A stretch of 20,881 nucleotides of DNA from Bodo saltans (GCA_001460835.1 CYKH01000223.1:1-20881), one strand, 5' to 3'. Positions 1 through 9,507 are shown, counted from the stretch's first letter. Notes: generated by a model from the sequence alone, not told the origin. Made by a program: numbers and translations.

Positions 1-2
1 TT

Positions 3-3000
3 GCCCCAAGCCGACAAGCCACGAATGACATGTACGAGGCAAACCAAGTTGCATTTCCATTCGCCCCTAATAGCAACAGGCACAATATTCTGTACCTGAA
101 GATTACACCACCTGGGTGTCCCACCCCACGGTCCGGTGGGGCTATGGTGATGCTGCGGAGTGTGGAGTACAACGTGACATACGGGTTGGTGTATGGGGGT
201 GCAGATGGTGACTCAACGCCCCTGAGCGACATGCACATTTACCATTACGACAAGGAAACGTGGCTGGCAGTAACGCCACCACCAGACTTCAATCAACTTC
301 CTCCAACGCTGATGCTCCCTGCGATGGTTGCGACCGGTGGCGAGAATTTTACAGTGTTCTTCGGAGCCTCATCGACGCTCGGTCTTTCTCGGAGTGTCTA
401 TGAAGGCGTGTTGGACCTCAAGTCCATGTCAGTTGTCTCGTTCCGACTCATCAACGCCAACGCCACTAACCCGGAAGATGGGCTACCGGGCGGCCGCGTT
501 GGGCCGTGTTGTGTGCACTACTCTGGCCATCCTCTTACCATGTGTTTTGGTGGCGTCGACGGAATCGACATGCTGGGAGACACGTGGCTGTACAATCACA
601 CCAACGGCACCTCGACTCTCATTCAACCCCCCAGCGACGCAGCATTGTATCCTTCTCCTAGATTTGCTGCGCAGTGTGACTACTTACCTCAGGATAAGTC
701 AGCCCTTGTGTACGGTGGCTTTCTTGACGGGTCGCGGAACCCAGTGCAAGATTCGAATATTTATGCGTTCTCGTTTGAGACCTATCAATGGTCTGTGCTG
801 GGGGACACGACCTCCGTCGTGCCTGTCCGTGGAGCTGGTGCCATGTTTGTCACCAACAACGGAAAGAATATTGAAATCGTAGGAGGCCAAGGCGCCATTG
901 ATGTTCTCGGTGACCGCTGGATTATGTCCGTGTTGTCCGATACACCCTCATCGTCGACAACCACTTCGATTAGTGCGCCAACAAACGTCGAAGAGGACGA
1001 CCTGGTGCCCGAAGCACGTCAGTATCACGTGTCCGTGCAGATTGGCGGTGGCTTTTTGATTGCGTTTGGCCTTGGCTCTGTGCTGTACAACAACGTCTAC
1101 TTCTGCGCGAACCTCACGCAGAGCGGCGCGCATCAATGTTTGTGGCTTGAGATCACCACAGGGGCTTCCCTTTCTGTTCCTAGCCCCCGGTACTCCCTCT
1201 CTGGGTGCGCCAAGGGAAACGTGGTGTATTTCTTTGGCGGATTTACTTCCGTTGACGGCTCTCTCATGAGCAACGAGCTGTGGACGTTGACGCTCGATTT
1301 CACCTCATCGGACGTTGTCACCGGTGTGTGGAATATGATTACTCCGTCCTCCTCTGTGGTCACGCCGTCACGTGCTCGGCATCAATGCGTCATGTCAGAC
1401 GCGAACATGATTCTGATCGCTGGTGTTGTCGGAGCCCCGACGAGCCTCAGCGGCTCTGTCGTCGCATTTAATCTCCAACAGCAAGTTTGGGTGACCCTCA
1501 CCGTTTCACCTCCGCTTTTACCCCGAGCTGCGTTCGGTTTGCACTACAACGGGACTCACGCATTCCTCGTTGGTGGCATCTCCACCTCATTACGAGGAAC
1601 GGAGGTTCTTCGCGATATTGTGGCCGTCTGGGAAGCAGTCGAAGGCAACGGAAACCTGCTGCTCTCTCAGACGATCGTCACGCCGTACCCAGTTGTCCGT
1701 GCAGACGCCGCTGTTGCTGGTGTTGGGAACAACCTCATGGTCTGTGGAGGATCGCTATATGAATCTAGTCAGCTGTACCTCGGCGCTCCAATTGACTTGC
1801 AGTGCGCGGCCGTTGCCATCGGCGACACCGCTGCGACCGGGGTTCAATTTTACCCTATGTTCCGAACCAATAGCTACAGCCGAATTGTAGAGGCTGGCGG
1901 CATCGGTGGAAGCGGCGCGTTTGTTGGAGATCATTTTGTATTCTTCGGTGGTTCGATCACACAAGACCAAGTGGAGCGTCAAGATACCTACTACGATCTC
2001 ACCGAATCGTTTATATTGAGCAGTTTCTTGTGCACTCAAGAACAGATTGCTGCGGCCGGGAGTGCAGCGTACAAGTTGCCCTGCCTTCCATGTGGCCTTG
2101 GCAGCAGGAACCCGACAGCGGCAGAGGTGGCGGCTAACATCTCTTGCGTGTTTGCGCCGCCTGGTAGTTACGTTGCGTTCAACGGACAGGTGATTATCCC
2201 GTGCCCGGCTGGACGTGCCTCAAACATTATCGGGGCAGGCGAGCTCGACGCCTGTGAGTTGTGCGCCGAAGGTACCTATGCACCAGTTCCCTTTTCAACA
2301 AAATGCCTTCCATGCCCTGCGAACATGCGATGCCCGTTAGGGTGCTCCGTCCCCTTATCCACGGCAGGCATGAACTCGACAGTGTACCAATCTCAACCAG
2401 CTGTTATGGACGACGGGGAGACCCCGCCGCTTCCCTCGTCCACGGCAGGCACGAACTCGACGGTGTACCAATCTCAACCAGCTGTTATGGACGACGGGGA
2501 AACTCCGCCGCTGATCTACACCGGTGCGGCAGTGATTGTTGCGTTGCTCCTCATTATTCTCGCAATTGTGACGTACCTCGCACAAAGTGCGCGGAAGCAG
2601 CGCTTGGCGTACTTCTTTAACGACGGCGCGCGGGAGATTTGTCGAGGAGTGTACGATAGCTACAAACGATCCCACTTTGGGTTGGATTCCGAACGTCTGC
2701 GGCTCGCACTACGCGACCTTGGTGCCTCAAGGTTGCCGCCTGAGTTTGTGGATCGAATCCTGGCGGAGAACGATCAAAGCGGCGCTGGCCACGTCACATT
2801 CAGCGCCTTCGAAGAAGTCATCATTACGTTTATCGAACGCGGCCTTATTCAGCCGTTCCCTGGTACTGGCCAAGATCTTAACCCAGGAAAGGCCCTGGGA
2901 AGAGTCAAGCGCTCACTGTCACAGTTCTCCTTCAAGAACCTCGACTCGTATGACACCGAACATGCCCTCGGCGTTGAGGGTGAAGCCATTCGTATTCACT

Positions 3001-4310
3001 CCACCCTGAGTGGCGGCGTCACGCGCTTGCTGTTCAACGTACTTGCCGTTGGTGCAGCACTCGCGTTGGTGGGTCAGTTTGTGTACACGAATATTTCAGA
3101 AGCTCGCGCGACGACGCCAAGTGTGAACTACAATGCGCCACTTGTCACGAATTCATTGGAAATGAAGGTATCAGCGATTGGGGGTGTCCTCAGTCGAGGT
3201 GACTGCGTCGTCGTCCCTTCGAGTTCCAGTGTCAATATCAATAGCACGAGCAGCGACCGTCCTGAAGCATGCCTTGCTGGAACTGGCATCGTCAGCCTCT
3301 CCGCGGGTATCTATTCGGAAAGCAACTTCACTCAAACCTGTACGTATGACGCGACAATATCTGCGTGCACGCTTGCCCTCACCTGCAGTCAATGCTCACT
3401 CGACTTCGGGCAAACCGTTAGTGTCGGTGTGAAATTTGACCCCAACGTGTACGCGCAGATCATTGAGGTGCAGGTGTCAGTGGACACCGGAATTAACGCA
3501 GACGCCACCTCCGGAGGCTGGTCAGCACTGTCCGGGAACTGGGGGAGCTCCGATAGTTCCACCACAAATCCAAACGGCGAGATCTCTCAGTCAGTGATTG
3601 TGATCTCCCCCTCCCTCACCAGCGACGTGTTCCGGGGGTACCCGGCGTCTGTCATGACGTTCCCTATTCTGCCCACGTCATTCGAGGAAGTGGGGAACAT
3701 CATCACGCAGAACATCATCACCAGCACGGGCTACCACGTGCAGCTTGGCAGCAGCGTTTCGGGGAACACGATTGACTCGTCGCAAGTCACGCAATATTTT
3801 GGCGTGCCCGTGACGATTGAGTTCGTGACCGATTCCAATATCCTGACCGTGAAACGTCTGCCAAAGGCGACGGTGCTCGACTTCCTTTCGCAGATGCTCG
3901 GTTCCATCACTGGTATGGGCGGCATCCTCGTGACGCTGATGCAGGCGTACGACGCAAAGTTCATCTCCCAGCGACACGAAAAGCTTAGGGCAGAGTTGGA
4001 GGAACAAGCACTTACTGGAGAGCAAGACAACCGCTCAAGAGGCCGGTTTGACAATGAGGACGACGATGACGACAATAGTGACGGCGATGATGACGCCGAC
4101 AACATTCAGGAGGACACAGCACTGTACGAAGACAGTATCAACGGCCTTTCACAGCCAAAGAAGAAGAAGAAACGGAACTCAAAGCAGAAACAAGTTGACG
4201 GAATTTCGTTGAGAAGTAACGGTAATGGTAGTGTCGTCAGCCACAAATCAAATGGGCCAGCATCGTCGGCTCTTGATCAAGAGTTGATCCCCGTGAACGG
4301 CTCGTGCTGA
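3..4310 (+). CDS. Kelch-repeat, Cys-rich, three-span cell-surface protein (5' partial)
   Basis: The frame is open to the left edge without a stop, so the Met at base 30 need not be the true start; residue numbers here count from it. Residues about 40-660 hold many kelch-like blades (VYGG, CFGGVDG, VYGGF, IVGGQG, YFFGGF, VCGGS, FFFGGS), probably forming one or two beta-propellers. Residues about 668-772 are Cys-rich with CPAGRA and CELCAEGTY motifs resembling GCC2/GCC3 or ephrin-receptor-like stalks. A duplicated 27-residue linker then leads into membrane span 1 (about 829-853). A cytosolic loop follows with a degenerate EF-hand-like stretch (DQSGAGHVTF), then span 2 (about 1000-1020), a second Cys-containing ectodomain with NxS/T sites, and span 3 (about 1282-1306). 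The tail carries an Asp-rich run and a KKKKKR cluster. Predicted topology is propeller outside, tail inside. The role is unknown; adhesion or surface recognition is an inference. The signal peptide would lie off the left edge. Confidence 0.85.
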   Translation, partial: APSRQATNDMYEANQVAFPFAPNSNRHNILYLKITPPGCPTPRSGGAMVMLRSVEYNVTYGLVYGGADGDSTPLSDMHIYHYDKETWLAVTPPPDFNQLPPTLMLPAMVATGGENFTVFFGASSTLGLSRSVYEGVLDLKSMSVVSFRLINANATNPEDGLPGGRVGPCCVHYSGHPLTMCFGGVDGIDMLGDTWLYNHTNGTSTLIQPPSDAALYPSPRFAAQCDYLPQDKSALVYGGFLDGSRNPVQDSNIYAFSFETYQWSVLGDTTSVVPVRGAGAMFVTNNGKNIEIVGGQGAIDVLGDRWIMSVLSDTPSSSTTTSISAPTNVEEDDLVPEARQYHVSVQIGGGFLIAFGLGSVLYNNVYFCANLTQSGAHQCLWLEITTGASLSVPSPRYSLSGCAKGNVVYFFGGFTSVDGSLMSNELWTLTLDFTSSDVVTGVWNMITPSSSVVTPSRARHQCVMSDANMILIAGVVGAPTSLSGSVVAFNLQQQVWVTLTVSPPLLPRAAFGLHYNGTHAFLVGGISTSLRGTEVLRDIVAVWEAVEGNGNLLLSQTIVTPYPVVRADAAVAGVGNNLMVCGGSLYESSQLYLGAPIDLQCAAVAIGDTAATGVQFYPMFRTNSYSRIVEAGGIGGSGAFVGDHFVFFGGSITQDQVERQDTYYDLTESFILSSFLCTQEQIAAAGSAAYKLPCLPCGLGSRNPTAAEVAANISCVFAPPGSYVAFNGQVIIPCPAGRASNIIGAGELDACELCAEGTYAPVPFSTKCLPCPANMRCPLGCSVPLSTAGMNSTVYQSQPAVMDDGETPPLPSSTAGTNSTVYQSQPAVMDDGETPPLIYTGAAVIVALLLIILAIVTYLAQSARKQRLAYFFNDGAREICRGVYDSYKRSHFGLDSERLRLALRDLGASRLPPEFVDRILAENDQSGAGHVTFSAFEEVIITFIERGLIQPFPGTGQDLNPGKALGRVKRSLSQFSFKNLDSYDTEHALGVEGEAIRIHSTLSGGVTRLLFNVLAVGAALALVGQFVYTNISEARATTPSVNYNAPLVTNSLEMKVSAIGGVLSRGDCVVVPSSSSVNINSTSSDRPEACLAGTGIVSLSAGIYSESNFTQTCTYDATISACTLALTCSQCSLDFGQTVSVGVKFDPNVYAQIIEVQVSVDTGINADATSGGWSALSGNWGSSDSSTTNPNGEISQSVIVISPSLTSDVFRGYPASVMTFPILPTSFEEVGNIITQNIITSTGYHVQLGSSVSGNTIDSSQVTQYFGVPVTIEFVTDSNILTVKRLPKATVLDFLSQMLGSITGMGGILVTLMQAYDAKFISQRHEKLRAELEEQALTGEQDNRSRGRFDNEDDDDDNSDGDDDADNIQEDTALYEDSINGLSQPKKKKKRNSKQKQVDGISLRSNGNGSVVSHKSNGPASSALDQELIPVNGSC
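2358..2512 (+). repeat. 81-bp tandem duplication in the juxtamembrane linker
   Basis: Two head-to-tail copies begin at 2358 and 2439, a period of exactly 81 bases (27 codons), and differ at only a few positions over the shared 74 bases. The copies encode the stretch from STAG to the PPL before membrane span 1. The reading frame is kept. The duplication looks recent and lengthens the extracellular stalk. Confidence 0.93.
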
Positions 4311-4613
4311 GAAACAAATGGGGAGCGCTTTTGCTTTTGTCGTTGAATCCTGTTTCGTCCGAGCAGAAGATGCGGCACACGTTAAACTTTCATGCCCAGA
4401 GCGCAAGTCATTTTTTGTTACCCCCTGCGTTCCCTCTACCCTTTATGATGTCACAAGAGCACAATCATTGGCGATGAAATTCACGAGAACAAAGCTGAAC
4501 GTGTTTTTTTTTGTTTTGTTTATCCCCTTGACGAAGAAATCCCATCGGGACGAATCGAAAAGAAATCAAAAATAAAACGTACAAACGCATCAGAAATCAG
4601 AAGAGGGGAAAGA
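4311..4613. other. Intergenic region between the kelch and TLC genes
   Basis: This 303-base gap holds no convincing gene. A small open frame of about 85 codons from 4318 is rejected because its C-terminal half translates the pyrimidine tract. The gap should contain the 3' UTR of the upstream mRNA and the 5' UTR of the downstream one. Confidence 0.6.
4501..4536 (+). promoter_or_regulatory. Pyrimidine tract and candidate trans-splice acceptor for the TLC gene
   Basis: A T-rich tract (about 4503-4529) is followed by its first AG at 4535-4536, 77 bases before the ATG at 4614. This is the expected layout for spliced-leader addition in kinetoplastids. The same tract would position polyadenylation of the upstream kelch mRNA. 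The spliced leader itself is not in the window. Confidence 0.5.
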
Positions 4614-5546
4614 ATGTCATCGCCTGCATTTCTGGGAGCCTTCGGGTCCACTGAATCGCAGTACTCCTACTACGAAATCTTCATCCACCCTTTCGTGAGG
4701 GACGCAGAGATTATCATCGCAGCCACGATTGGATACTTTGTCGTGCAATTCGCAACGATGGCCATGATGCCCTACATTAGCCTCGCCTACCGCAAGTTAT
4801 CCAAGACGGACCAGCAGAACTTTGCAATTCGTGTCGTGTCCATCGTCAATGGGTTTGTGATGTTCAACTCGGCGTTTATTTTCCTCGACGAACTGCGTCG
4901 CAACAACTGGACCCTCCATGATCGCCACTATGAAGAAATTCCCGGATACCGCCCCTACCGCCTGATGATCGTTGGGTACTTTCTCTGGGACTTGTTGGTC
5001 TGCGTGGGCTACCGCTGGGGTGCCATGTGGACCATTCACGCGATTGTCAGCTTCTTGGGAACGTACTTCCTCGCGTTCCCCTTTTCTGATCAGTATGCAG
5101 CGTACTACACCGGTATGTTCGAAACGTCCAATGCGTTTATTCACTCTGCGGCGTTGCTGAAGATGTTGAAGATTCATTTGGGATTGGCCTCGTTGCTGGA
5201 GTACATCTTTGCTGGGTTGTTCTTTTTCATTCGTGTTCTCGGTGGCACGTTTGTGACCCTTAGCTGGTATGTCGACATGGTCCCGCGGTTGCTCGCTGGC
5301 CGAGGGCACAGCCACTTCACGATTGCGGTATGCCTCCTCAGTGTCGCGGTGGTGATGGTGCTGCAATACGTGTGGTTCTGGGAAATTGTCAAAATTGCAA
5401 CCGGACGTGGTGATGCACCCTCTGTTGTGAGCAGCGACAGCAATGATGACGACAAGAAGGCGACTAATGGCTCTTCTAGCACATCAGCAACGTCTCCAGC
5501 AAGCACAACAACGCGCCGACGTGGTGCAGCACCAAAGGTCGAGTGA
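4614..5546 (+). CDS. TLC-domain multi-pass membrane protein (TLCD4/TMEM56-like)
   Basis: The 310-residue product has six or seven hydrophobic segments, starting near residues 31-53, 72-92, 115-133, 138-157, 165-187, 193-215 and 236-258. The order of motifs fits the TRAM/LAG1/CLN8 (TLC) family: a first helix, the VSIVNGFVMFNSAFIFL segment, a YFLWDLLVC helix, WTIHAIVSFLGTYF with a conserved in-membrane His (142), and MFETSNAFIH with Glu170. The tail (265-310) is hydrophilic, rich in Ser/Thr and Asp, and ends RRRGAAPKVE. TLC proteins act in lipid synthesis, sensing or transport. The ceramide synthase signature with its paired histidines is not visible, so I call the TLCD4-like branch rather than LAG1. 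ER or endomembrane location and function are inferred. The start is the first ATG after the acceptor AG at 4535. Confidence 0.8.
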   Translation: MSSPAFLGAFGSTESQYSYYEIFIHPFVRDAEIIIAATIGYFVVQFATMAMMPYISLAYRKLSKTDQQNFAIRVVSIVNGFVMFNSAFIFLDELRRNNWTLHDRHYEEIPGYRPYRLMIVGYFLWDLLVCVGYRWGAMWTIHAIVSFLGTYFLAFPFSDQYAAYYTGMFETSNAFIHSAALLKMLKIHLGLASLLEYIFAGLFFFIRVLGGTFVTLSWYVDMVPRLLAGRGHSHFTIAVCLLSVAVVMVLQYVWFWEIVKIATGRGDAPSVVSSDSNDDDKKATNGSSSTSATSPASTTTRRRGAAPKVE

Positions 5547-6051
5547 AACCAAGACTTTTCTTTCTCCAAAGCCTTTGGCGTTATTCCTTCACAACAACAC
5601 AACACACAAACCACTCTCTCACACCACCCGTAATTGACGCGCCCCTTGAGTGTTTCACCTTCATAGTTACTTCCTCGCTATTATTTTATTATCCCCCCCA
5701 AGAAAATGCGTGGAGTGGGTCTCTCTTGCTTTTCGCAAAATTGGAGTGACTTTGCTGGGAAACACCAAAGGATAGGCAAGCAAGCAATTCAGTTCAGCTC
5801 TCTAAAAAAACCGTTGATAAAGAAACAACAAACAATGAGGCGCGCCTCCTGATACCTTTCTGAAAATGCGCATCACAACCACAACTTTGGGAAAAGAAAA
5901 AGTGCACAGGACATTGATGATCCCTTGCATGTGTGTGTGTCCAACCCTGTTGTCAAAAAAAAGAAGAACGATACAAAAAATCAGAGGGATAAAACGGGGG
6001 TAAAAAAAACACATTTGCGCGGCTCACTTTAGCGATTCATTCCCTCTACAA
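5547..6051. other. Intergenic region between the TLC and KATNIP-like genes
   Basis: These 505 bases hold no supportable gene. Pyrimidine-rich stretches lie at about 5550-5566, 5668-5699 (followed by AG at 5701-5702) and 5719-5736 (followed by AG at 5745-5746). Any of these could direct trans-splicing of the downstream mRNA, giving a 5' UTR of about 300 bases. A late AG at 6031-6032 after a short pyrimidine run is a further candidate. The acceptor is less clear here than in the other gaps. Confidence 0.5.
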
Positions 6052-9000
6052 ATGTCGTCAGGTCGCACTCCTACTCCGCCCCCTAACCCCCAAGGAGGAG
6101 GCGGTCACACCCCCTCCTCCGCACTGCACACCCCGCCTCCTAGTAGCCTCAGCCCAATCGGCAACAACAGCGGAAGCACCGCCAAGCCCACCTCTGCTGG
6201 AAAATCACGCCAAATTGCAGGCGGCCTTCCTCCACCATCAAAAGAATCGCATGTCACACCACAGCGTACGTTGCCTCCCGGTGCCCCTCGGCCAACGCTG
6301 CCCACCAGCGCCGCCCATCCACAACATTACGGAGGCTCACCAGACTCTATGCAAGGAGGCAGGTTTAGCATGGGTGGTGGTGCTGGAGGAAGCGGTATTG
6401 GTGATGCACAGATAGAAAATAATCGGTACGCGAGCTTCGTCCCAAGTGGTCTTGAAGAAGAACTGCACCCACTCTCGCTCGTCGCCACCCCGTTGCATCT
6501 TTACCGCCCCACGCAACAGCAGCAACAGCAGCAGCTCAGCAACTATCGCCCCGACTTTGAAAGCTCGCCACAGCAACAGCTTCAGCAAGTCAACGCTGCA
6601 TTGTCAGGGTCTACCAACCGATACCGCGATGCGGTCTCCCCCTCGAACCAAGCAGCTTCAGCTTCAGCAGCTCCTCACGTTGCTTCCCTTCGACAGTCTG
6701 TCGTGTGCGCCGCGTTAGGATCTCAACAAAATCGTGGTCGACTGTCCGCTATTGCCCCTTCTGTTCTTTCTTTAGCACTCTCACCGTCACAACAAAAACA
6801 ACAGCAGCAGCAGCAGTACAGCGTGCCCCCGGAGTTGTCTCCCAACGGCACAGCATCGTCGTCCTCTACCGTGCGAGGCGCCACCATGACGAGCCAAAGT
6901 ACCACCAACAACAACGCTGGAGTGGGAGAGGGAACCATCAACGGGAGTAGCACATCGCCTAACTCATCGTCTCCCAAGTCTCACAACAATTTACCGTCTC
7001 CAAATGGCGGTGGCGGTGGTGTTGGGATGGAAGCGTTTCTCTCCCCAGTGATGCCACAAGGGAGATACTTGATGTTGAACCTCCTCACCACATGGGGTGA
7101 CAGTGGAGAAGTCGGACTCAACGGTGTGGAGGTGTACGATCAGCGCGGCCTTCGCATTGTACCGACCCGCCGGTCAAGCACCAACAACAACAACCACGCT
7201 ACTGATGTAGTCCCACCGATTGCGTTCACTGTCGCCGCTGATACGCTTGGCGATAACGCCTCTAGCAGAGGCACGTCGCCCTTGTCGATTTCCTCGACCT
7301 CTGCAAGCTCACCGATCCAACATGGCAGTAGTGGCACTACCAGCGAGGGCATTCTCAACCCTCTCACAGAAATACTTCGTCAGCGTTACAACGTCGCTAA
7401 TTTAGTCAACGGCATTGTCCACACCACCGATGAGCACCGAATGTATGCGACGCCGTTCCGTAACGGCAAGCACCACCTCGTCTGCATAGGCTTCCCTGTG
7501 AGCGTTTCTATTTCTGCGATTCGATTGTTCAACTATCGTGGTGGTGGCCGATCTAAGACCAACAAAGGAGCGAGACTCATAGAAATGACTGTCGATGATC
7601 AACTGATATTCCGTGGAGAGATTGCGGAGTCCAACGGTGGCAATGTCGGAAATGTGCCTGCTGCGTCGCCTGAGTTCGAAGATTGTGAAACCATACTGTT
7701 CACGGAGGACAAGACTATTCTAGAGCGACTTTTTGTAGAAATGAGTCACAACCACAGTCCTCATTATCCCCAGCACGCTGCCGAGGACTCTGCTGCTACT
7801 GGAGCTCTGCTTCGCAATAGCACCACCACCGACGGTTATGGTGCACGAGGCAGCCGCCATCGAGGGGGAGGTGGCGTTGCGGATGTAGTACGTACCTCCA
7901 TTGCATTTGCTCCCTCCGCCCCGCTCCTCTCTCAACAGTTCTCTGAGATGTTCTCACCGATGGTGTACGGTGGAAAAACTGGCGCCGGAGACATGGGCCC
8001 GCCATCCGTTGCAAGTCTGAAAACACAAGTGGGCGTTAGTTCCCCATGTGCATTTCCTTCCGCCGCACCTAAACGCGTCACTTCCATTTGTATTCAGGTG
8101 GTCAGCACGTGGGGTGACGCCAACTTTGTGGGACTATCCGGTATCCGCCTCCGAGACCCCAGTGGTAACCCCATATTCAACGTCTCGCAGGTTCTCATTA
8201 ACCGCCCAAGTGGTAAGAAAGACGATGCAGGAGACGCTGAATTTGCAGCACTTCTTGATAACGATCCCAACACTGCATGCGTCTGGGCGTATGAGTCCGG
8301 GATTCAACTTGTGATTGTGTTCCAGCAGCCCGTGGACCTTGGGTTTATTGAGATTGCCAACTACTCGCTGGGACGAAAAACGTACTGTGGTGTGAAGTGT
8401 GCCCGAGTGTTCACGTCCACCATGCCAATTGTCAGCATCGCCACCGGTGGTGGTGGTGGTAGCAGTCACCACGCGTCGTCATCTGTGGCGAACCAACATC
8501 TGGCGTTTTTGTACGCATCGCTCTGGGACCAAGAAGCCGGTGCCCAGCTCTCCTCCACCGGCGGACTGTGTGAACTGACTCCCGGTGATGAGGGCATCAC
8601 GTTGCGGAAATCTCCCGCTACTATGGCAACGTTACGATTCCAAAGCTTTGATGTGTCCTTGGCCTCCTCACACGGTGGTGGTGGTGGTGGTGGCGCCCAT
8701 AGCTTGCGCCTTTCGATGAACACGAGGGCCGCGGTCGCCATTCGACGAGCGCGGCAGTCGCTTCTTGACCCCCCGCAGTGGTTGCTTGACCACCAAGCCT
8801 ACCTACCGTCCATCCTGCCCGTAGCGTACGTCTTTAAAGTAACGATTGCACTGTATGGGAAATCCTCTGCCCGCACCTTCAAGCACTTGTTGACAGCGTG
8901 GGCGTCTAGGCCGCACGATGCCCTGACGTTTATGAATGACTCTGGCCAGTTTGTGAATCCTCAAGAAGATGAGCTGTGGTGTGAGGGGCAGGTGACGGTC

Positions 9001-9507
9001 CTCGACTCAAAGGGGGGTGATGAGGGCGACAACAACGGTGACGACGATCTGGAAGACGATGGCATCGCAAAAGTGGCGGTGACTCTTATTTTTGTGTCTG
9101 ACTCCCTGTTCGCCATCGCAGCACTCTTCCTAAGAGCTCCCCTGATTCTTTTCGACGATAGTGCCATCAACAACGCAAACCACAGCAACACGCCACCAGC
9201 CCCAGGTGATGCTGGCACGAGTTGGGTGCAGTCTGTTCGAGTGTTTGCAGACGATACCCTTGTGTATCGCGGGCGGGATGCTGCGGTGTCACTTGACGGG
9301 CGCAATGGCGGCGATGCTGTTCATGTGGTGAACGTTGACAATGATGATGAGGCTGTTGATGAACGATCATCGCCAGTTCGTGCACTTGGGTTCGATGACG
9401 ATGTAGCAGCTCCAGCGAAGAATAACTCGAACAGCACTGTGCCGTCAGTGCTGTTTTTTACTCTGGACGACAGAGTGTTGCAAGCGTACCGACCTGCAGC
9501 CATGTGA
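6052..9507 (+). CDS. KATNIP: KATNIP-like ciliary protein with DUF4457 (katanin-interacting) repeats
   Basis: The 1151-residue product opens with a disordered Pro/Ser/Gly/Gln-rich region (1 to about 330). A KATNIP-type module (DUF4457) then starts at residue 338 with the hallmark LLTTWGDSGEVGLNGVEV, followed by FRNGKHHLVCIGFP, AIRLFNYRGG and MTVDDQLIFRGEIAES. A second module starts near 677 with VVSTWGDANFVGLSGIRL and continues through LLDNDPNTACVWAYE and IEIANYSLGRKTYCGVK. The C-terminal part (about 1030-1147) repeats the end of module 1: VRVFADDTLVYRG resembles MTVDDQLIFRG, and VLFFTLDDRVLQAY resembles ILFTEDKTILERL. KATNIP binds katanin and the ciliary base and axoneme in animals, so a flagellar microtubule role is inferred. 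Human KATNIP is longer (about 1,600 residues). The start ATG at 6052 follows CTCTACAA; no upstream in-frame alternative is needed. Confidence 0.8.
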   Translation: MSSGRTPTPPPNPQGGGGHTPSSALHTPPPSSLSPIGNNSGSTAKPTSAGKSRQIAGGLPPPSKESHVTPQRTLPPGAPRPTLPTSAAHPQHYGGSPDSMQGGRFSMGGGAGGSGIGDAQIENNRYASFVPSGLEEELHPLSLVATPLHLYRPTQQQQQQQLSNYRPDFESSPQQQLQQVNAALSGSTNRYRDAVSPSNQAASASAAPHVASLRQSVVCAALGSQQNRGRLSAIAPSVLSLALSPSQQKQQQQQQYSVPPELSPNGTASSSSTVRGATMTSQSTTNNNAGVGEGTINGSSTSPNSSSPKSHNNLPSPNGGGGGVGMEAFLSPVMPQGRYLMLNLLTTWGDSGEVGLNGVEVYDQRGLRIVPTRRSSTNNNNHATDVVPPIAFTVAADTLGDNASSRGTSPLSISSTSASSPIQHGSSGTTSEGILNPLTEILRQRYNVANLVNGIVHTTDEHRMYATPFRNGKHHLVCIGFPVSVSISAIRLFNYRGGGRSKTNKGARLIEMTVDDQLIFRGEIAESNGGNVGNVPAASPEFEDCETILFTEDKTILERLFVEMSHNHSPHYPQHAAEDSAATGALLRNSTTTDGYGARGSRHRGGGGVADVVRTSIAFAPSAPLLSQQFSEMFSPMVYGGKTGAGDMGPPSVASLKTQVGVSSPCAFPSAAPKRVTSICIQVVSTWGDANFVGLSGIRLRDPSGNPIFNVSQVLINRPSGKKDDAGDAEFAALLDNDPNTACVWAYESGIQLVIVFQQPVDLGFIEIANYSLGRKTYCGVKCARVFTSTMPIVSIATGGGGGSSHHASSSVANQHLAFLYASLWDQEAGAQLSSTGGLCELTPGDEGITLRKSPATMATLRFQSFDVSLASSHGGGGGGGAHSLRLSMNTRAAVAIRRARQSLLDPPQWLLDHQAYLPSILPVAYVFKVTIALYGKSSARTFKHLLTAWASRPHDALTFMNDSGQFVNPQEDELWCEGQVTVLDSKGGDEGDNNGDDDLEDDGIAKVAVTLIFVSDSLFAIAALFLRAPLILFDDSAINNANHSNTPPAPGDAGTSWVQSVRVFADDTLVYRGRDAAVSLDGRNGGDAVHVVNVDNDDEAVDERSSPVRALGFDDDVAAPAKNNSNSTVPSVLFFTLDDRVLQAYRPAAM
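6514..6534 (+). repeat. Poly-Gln CAA/CAG tract 1
   Basis: Seven consecutive CAA/CAG codons sit in the disordered N-terminal part of the KATNIP-like protein. The mixed codons suggest a fairly stable tract. Confidence 0.85.
6790..6816 (+). repeat. Poly-Gln CAA/CAG tract 2
   Basis: Eight Gln codons interrupted by one Lys (AAA) end in five pure CAG units, so this microsatellite could vary in length between alleles. Confidence 0.85.
8447..8461 (+). repeat. GGT microsatellite (poly-Gly) in the KATNIP-like gene
   Basis: A run of GGT units encodes five Gly before SSHH in a loop after the second DUF4457 module. A similar Gly run (GGT units and a final GGC) lies near 8675-8695. Both look like disordered, length-variable linkers. 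Confidence 0.8.

Noticed and set aside
2780-2830. Functional EF-hand in the kelch protein
   Set aside because: The loop DQSGAGHVTFSA has Asp at position 1 and Gly at 6, but Ala at 5 and no acid at position 12, so calcium binding is doubtful; described only as EF-hand-like.
4318-4575. Possible small gene of 85 codons between the kelch and TLC genes
   Set aside because: Its second half translates the pyrimidine tract (VFFFVLF) and the region is better explained as UTR and acceptor.
8100-8130. Programmed frameshifting or RNA editing as an explanation for any interrupted frame
   Set aside because: The KATNIP-like and other left-hand genes read straight through, and U-indel editing in kinetoplastids is mitochondrial; the interrupted frames at the right end fit simple indels better.
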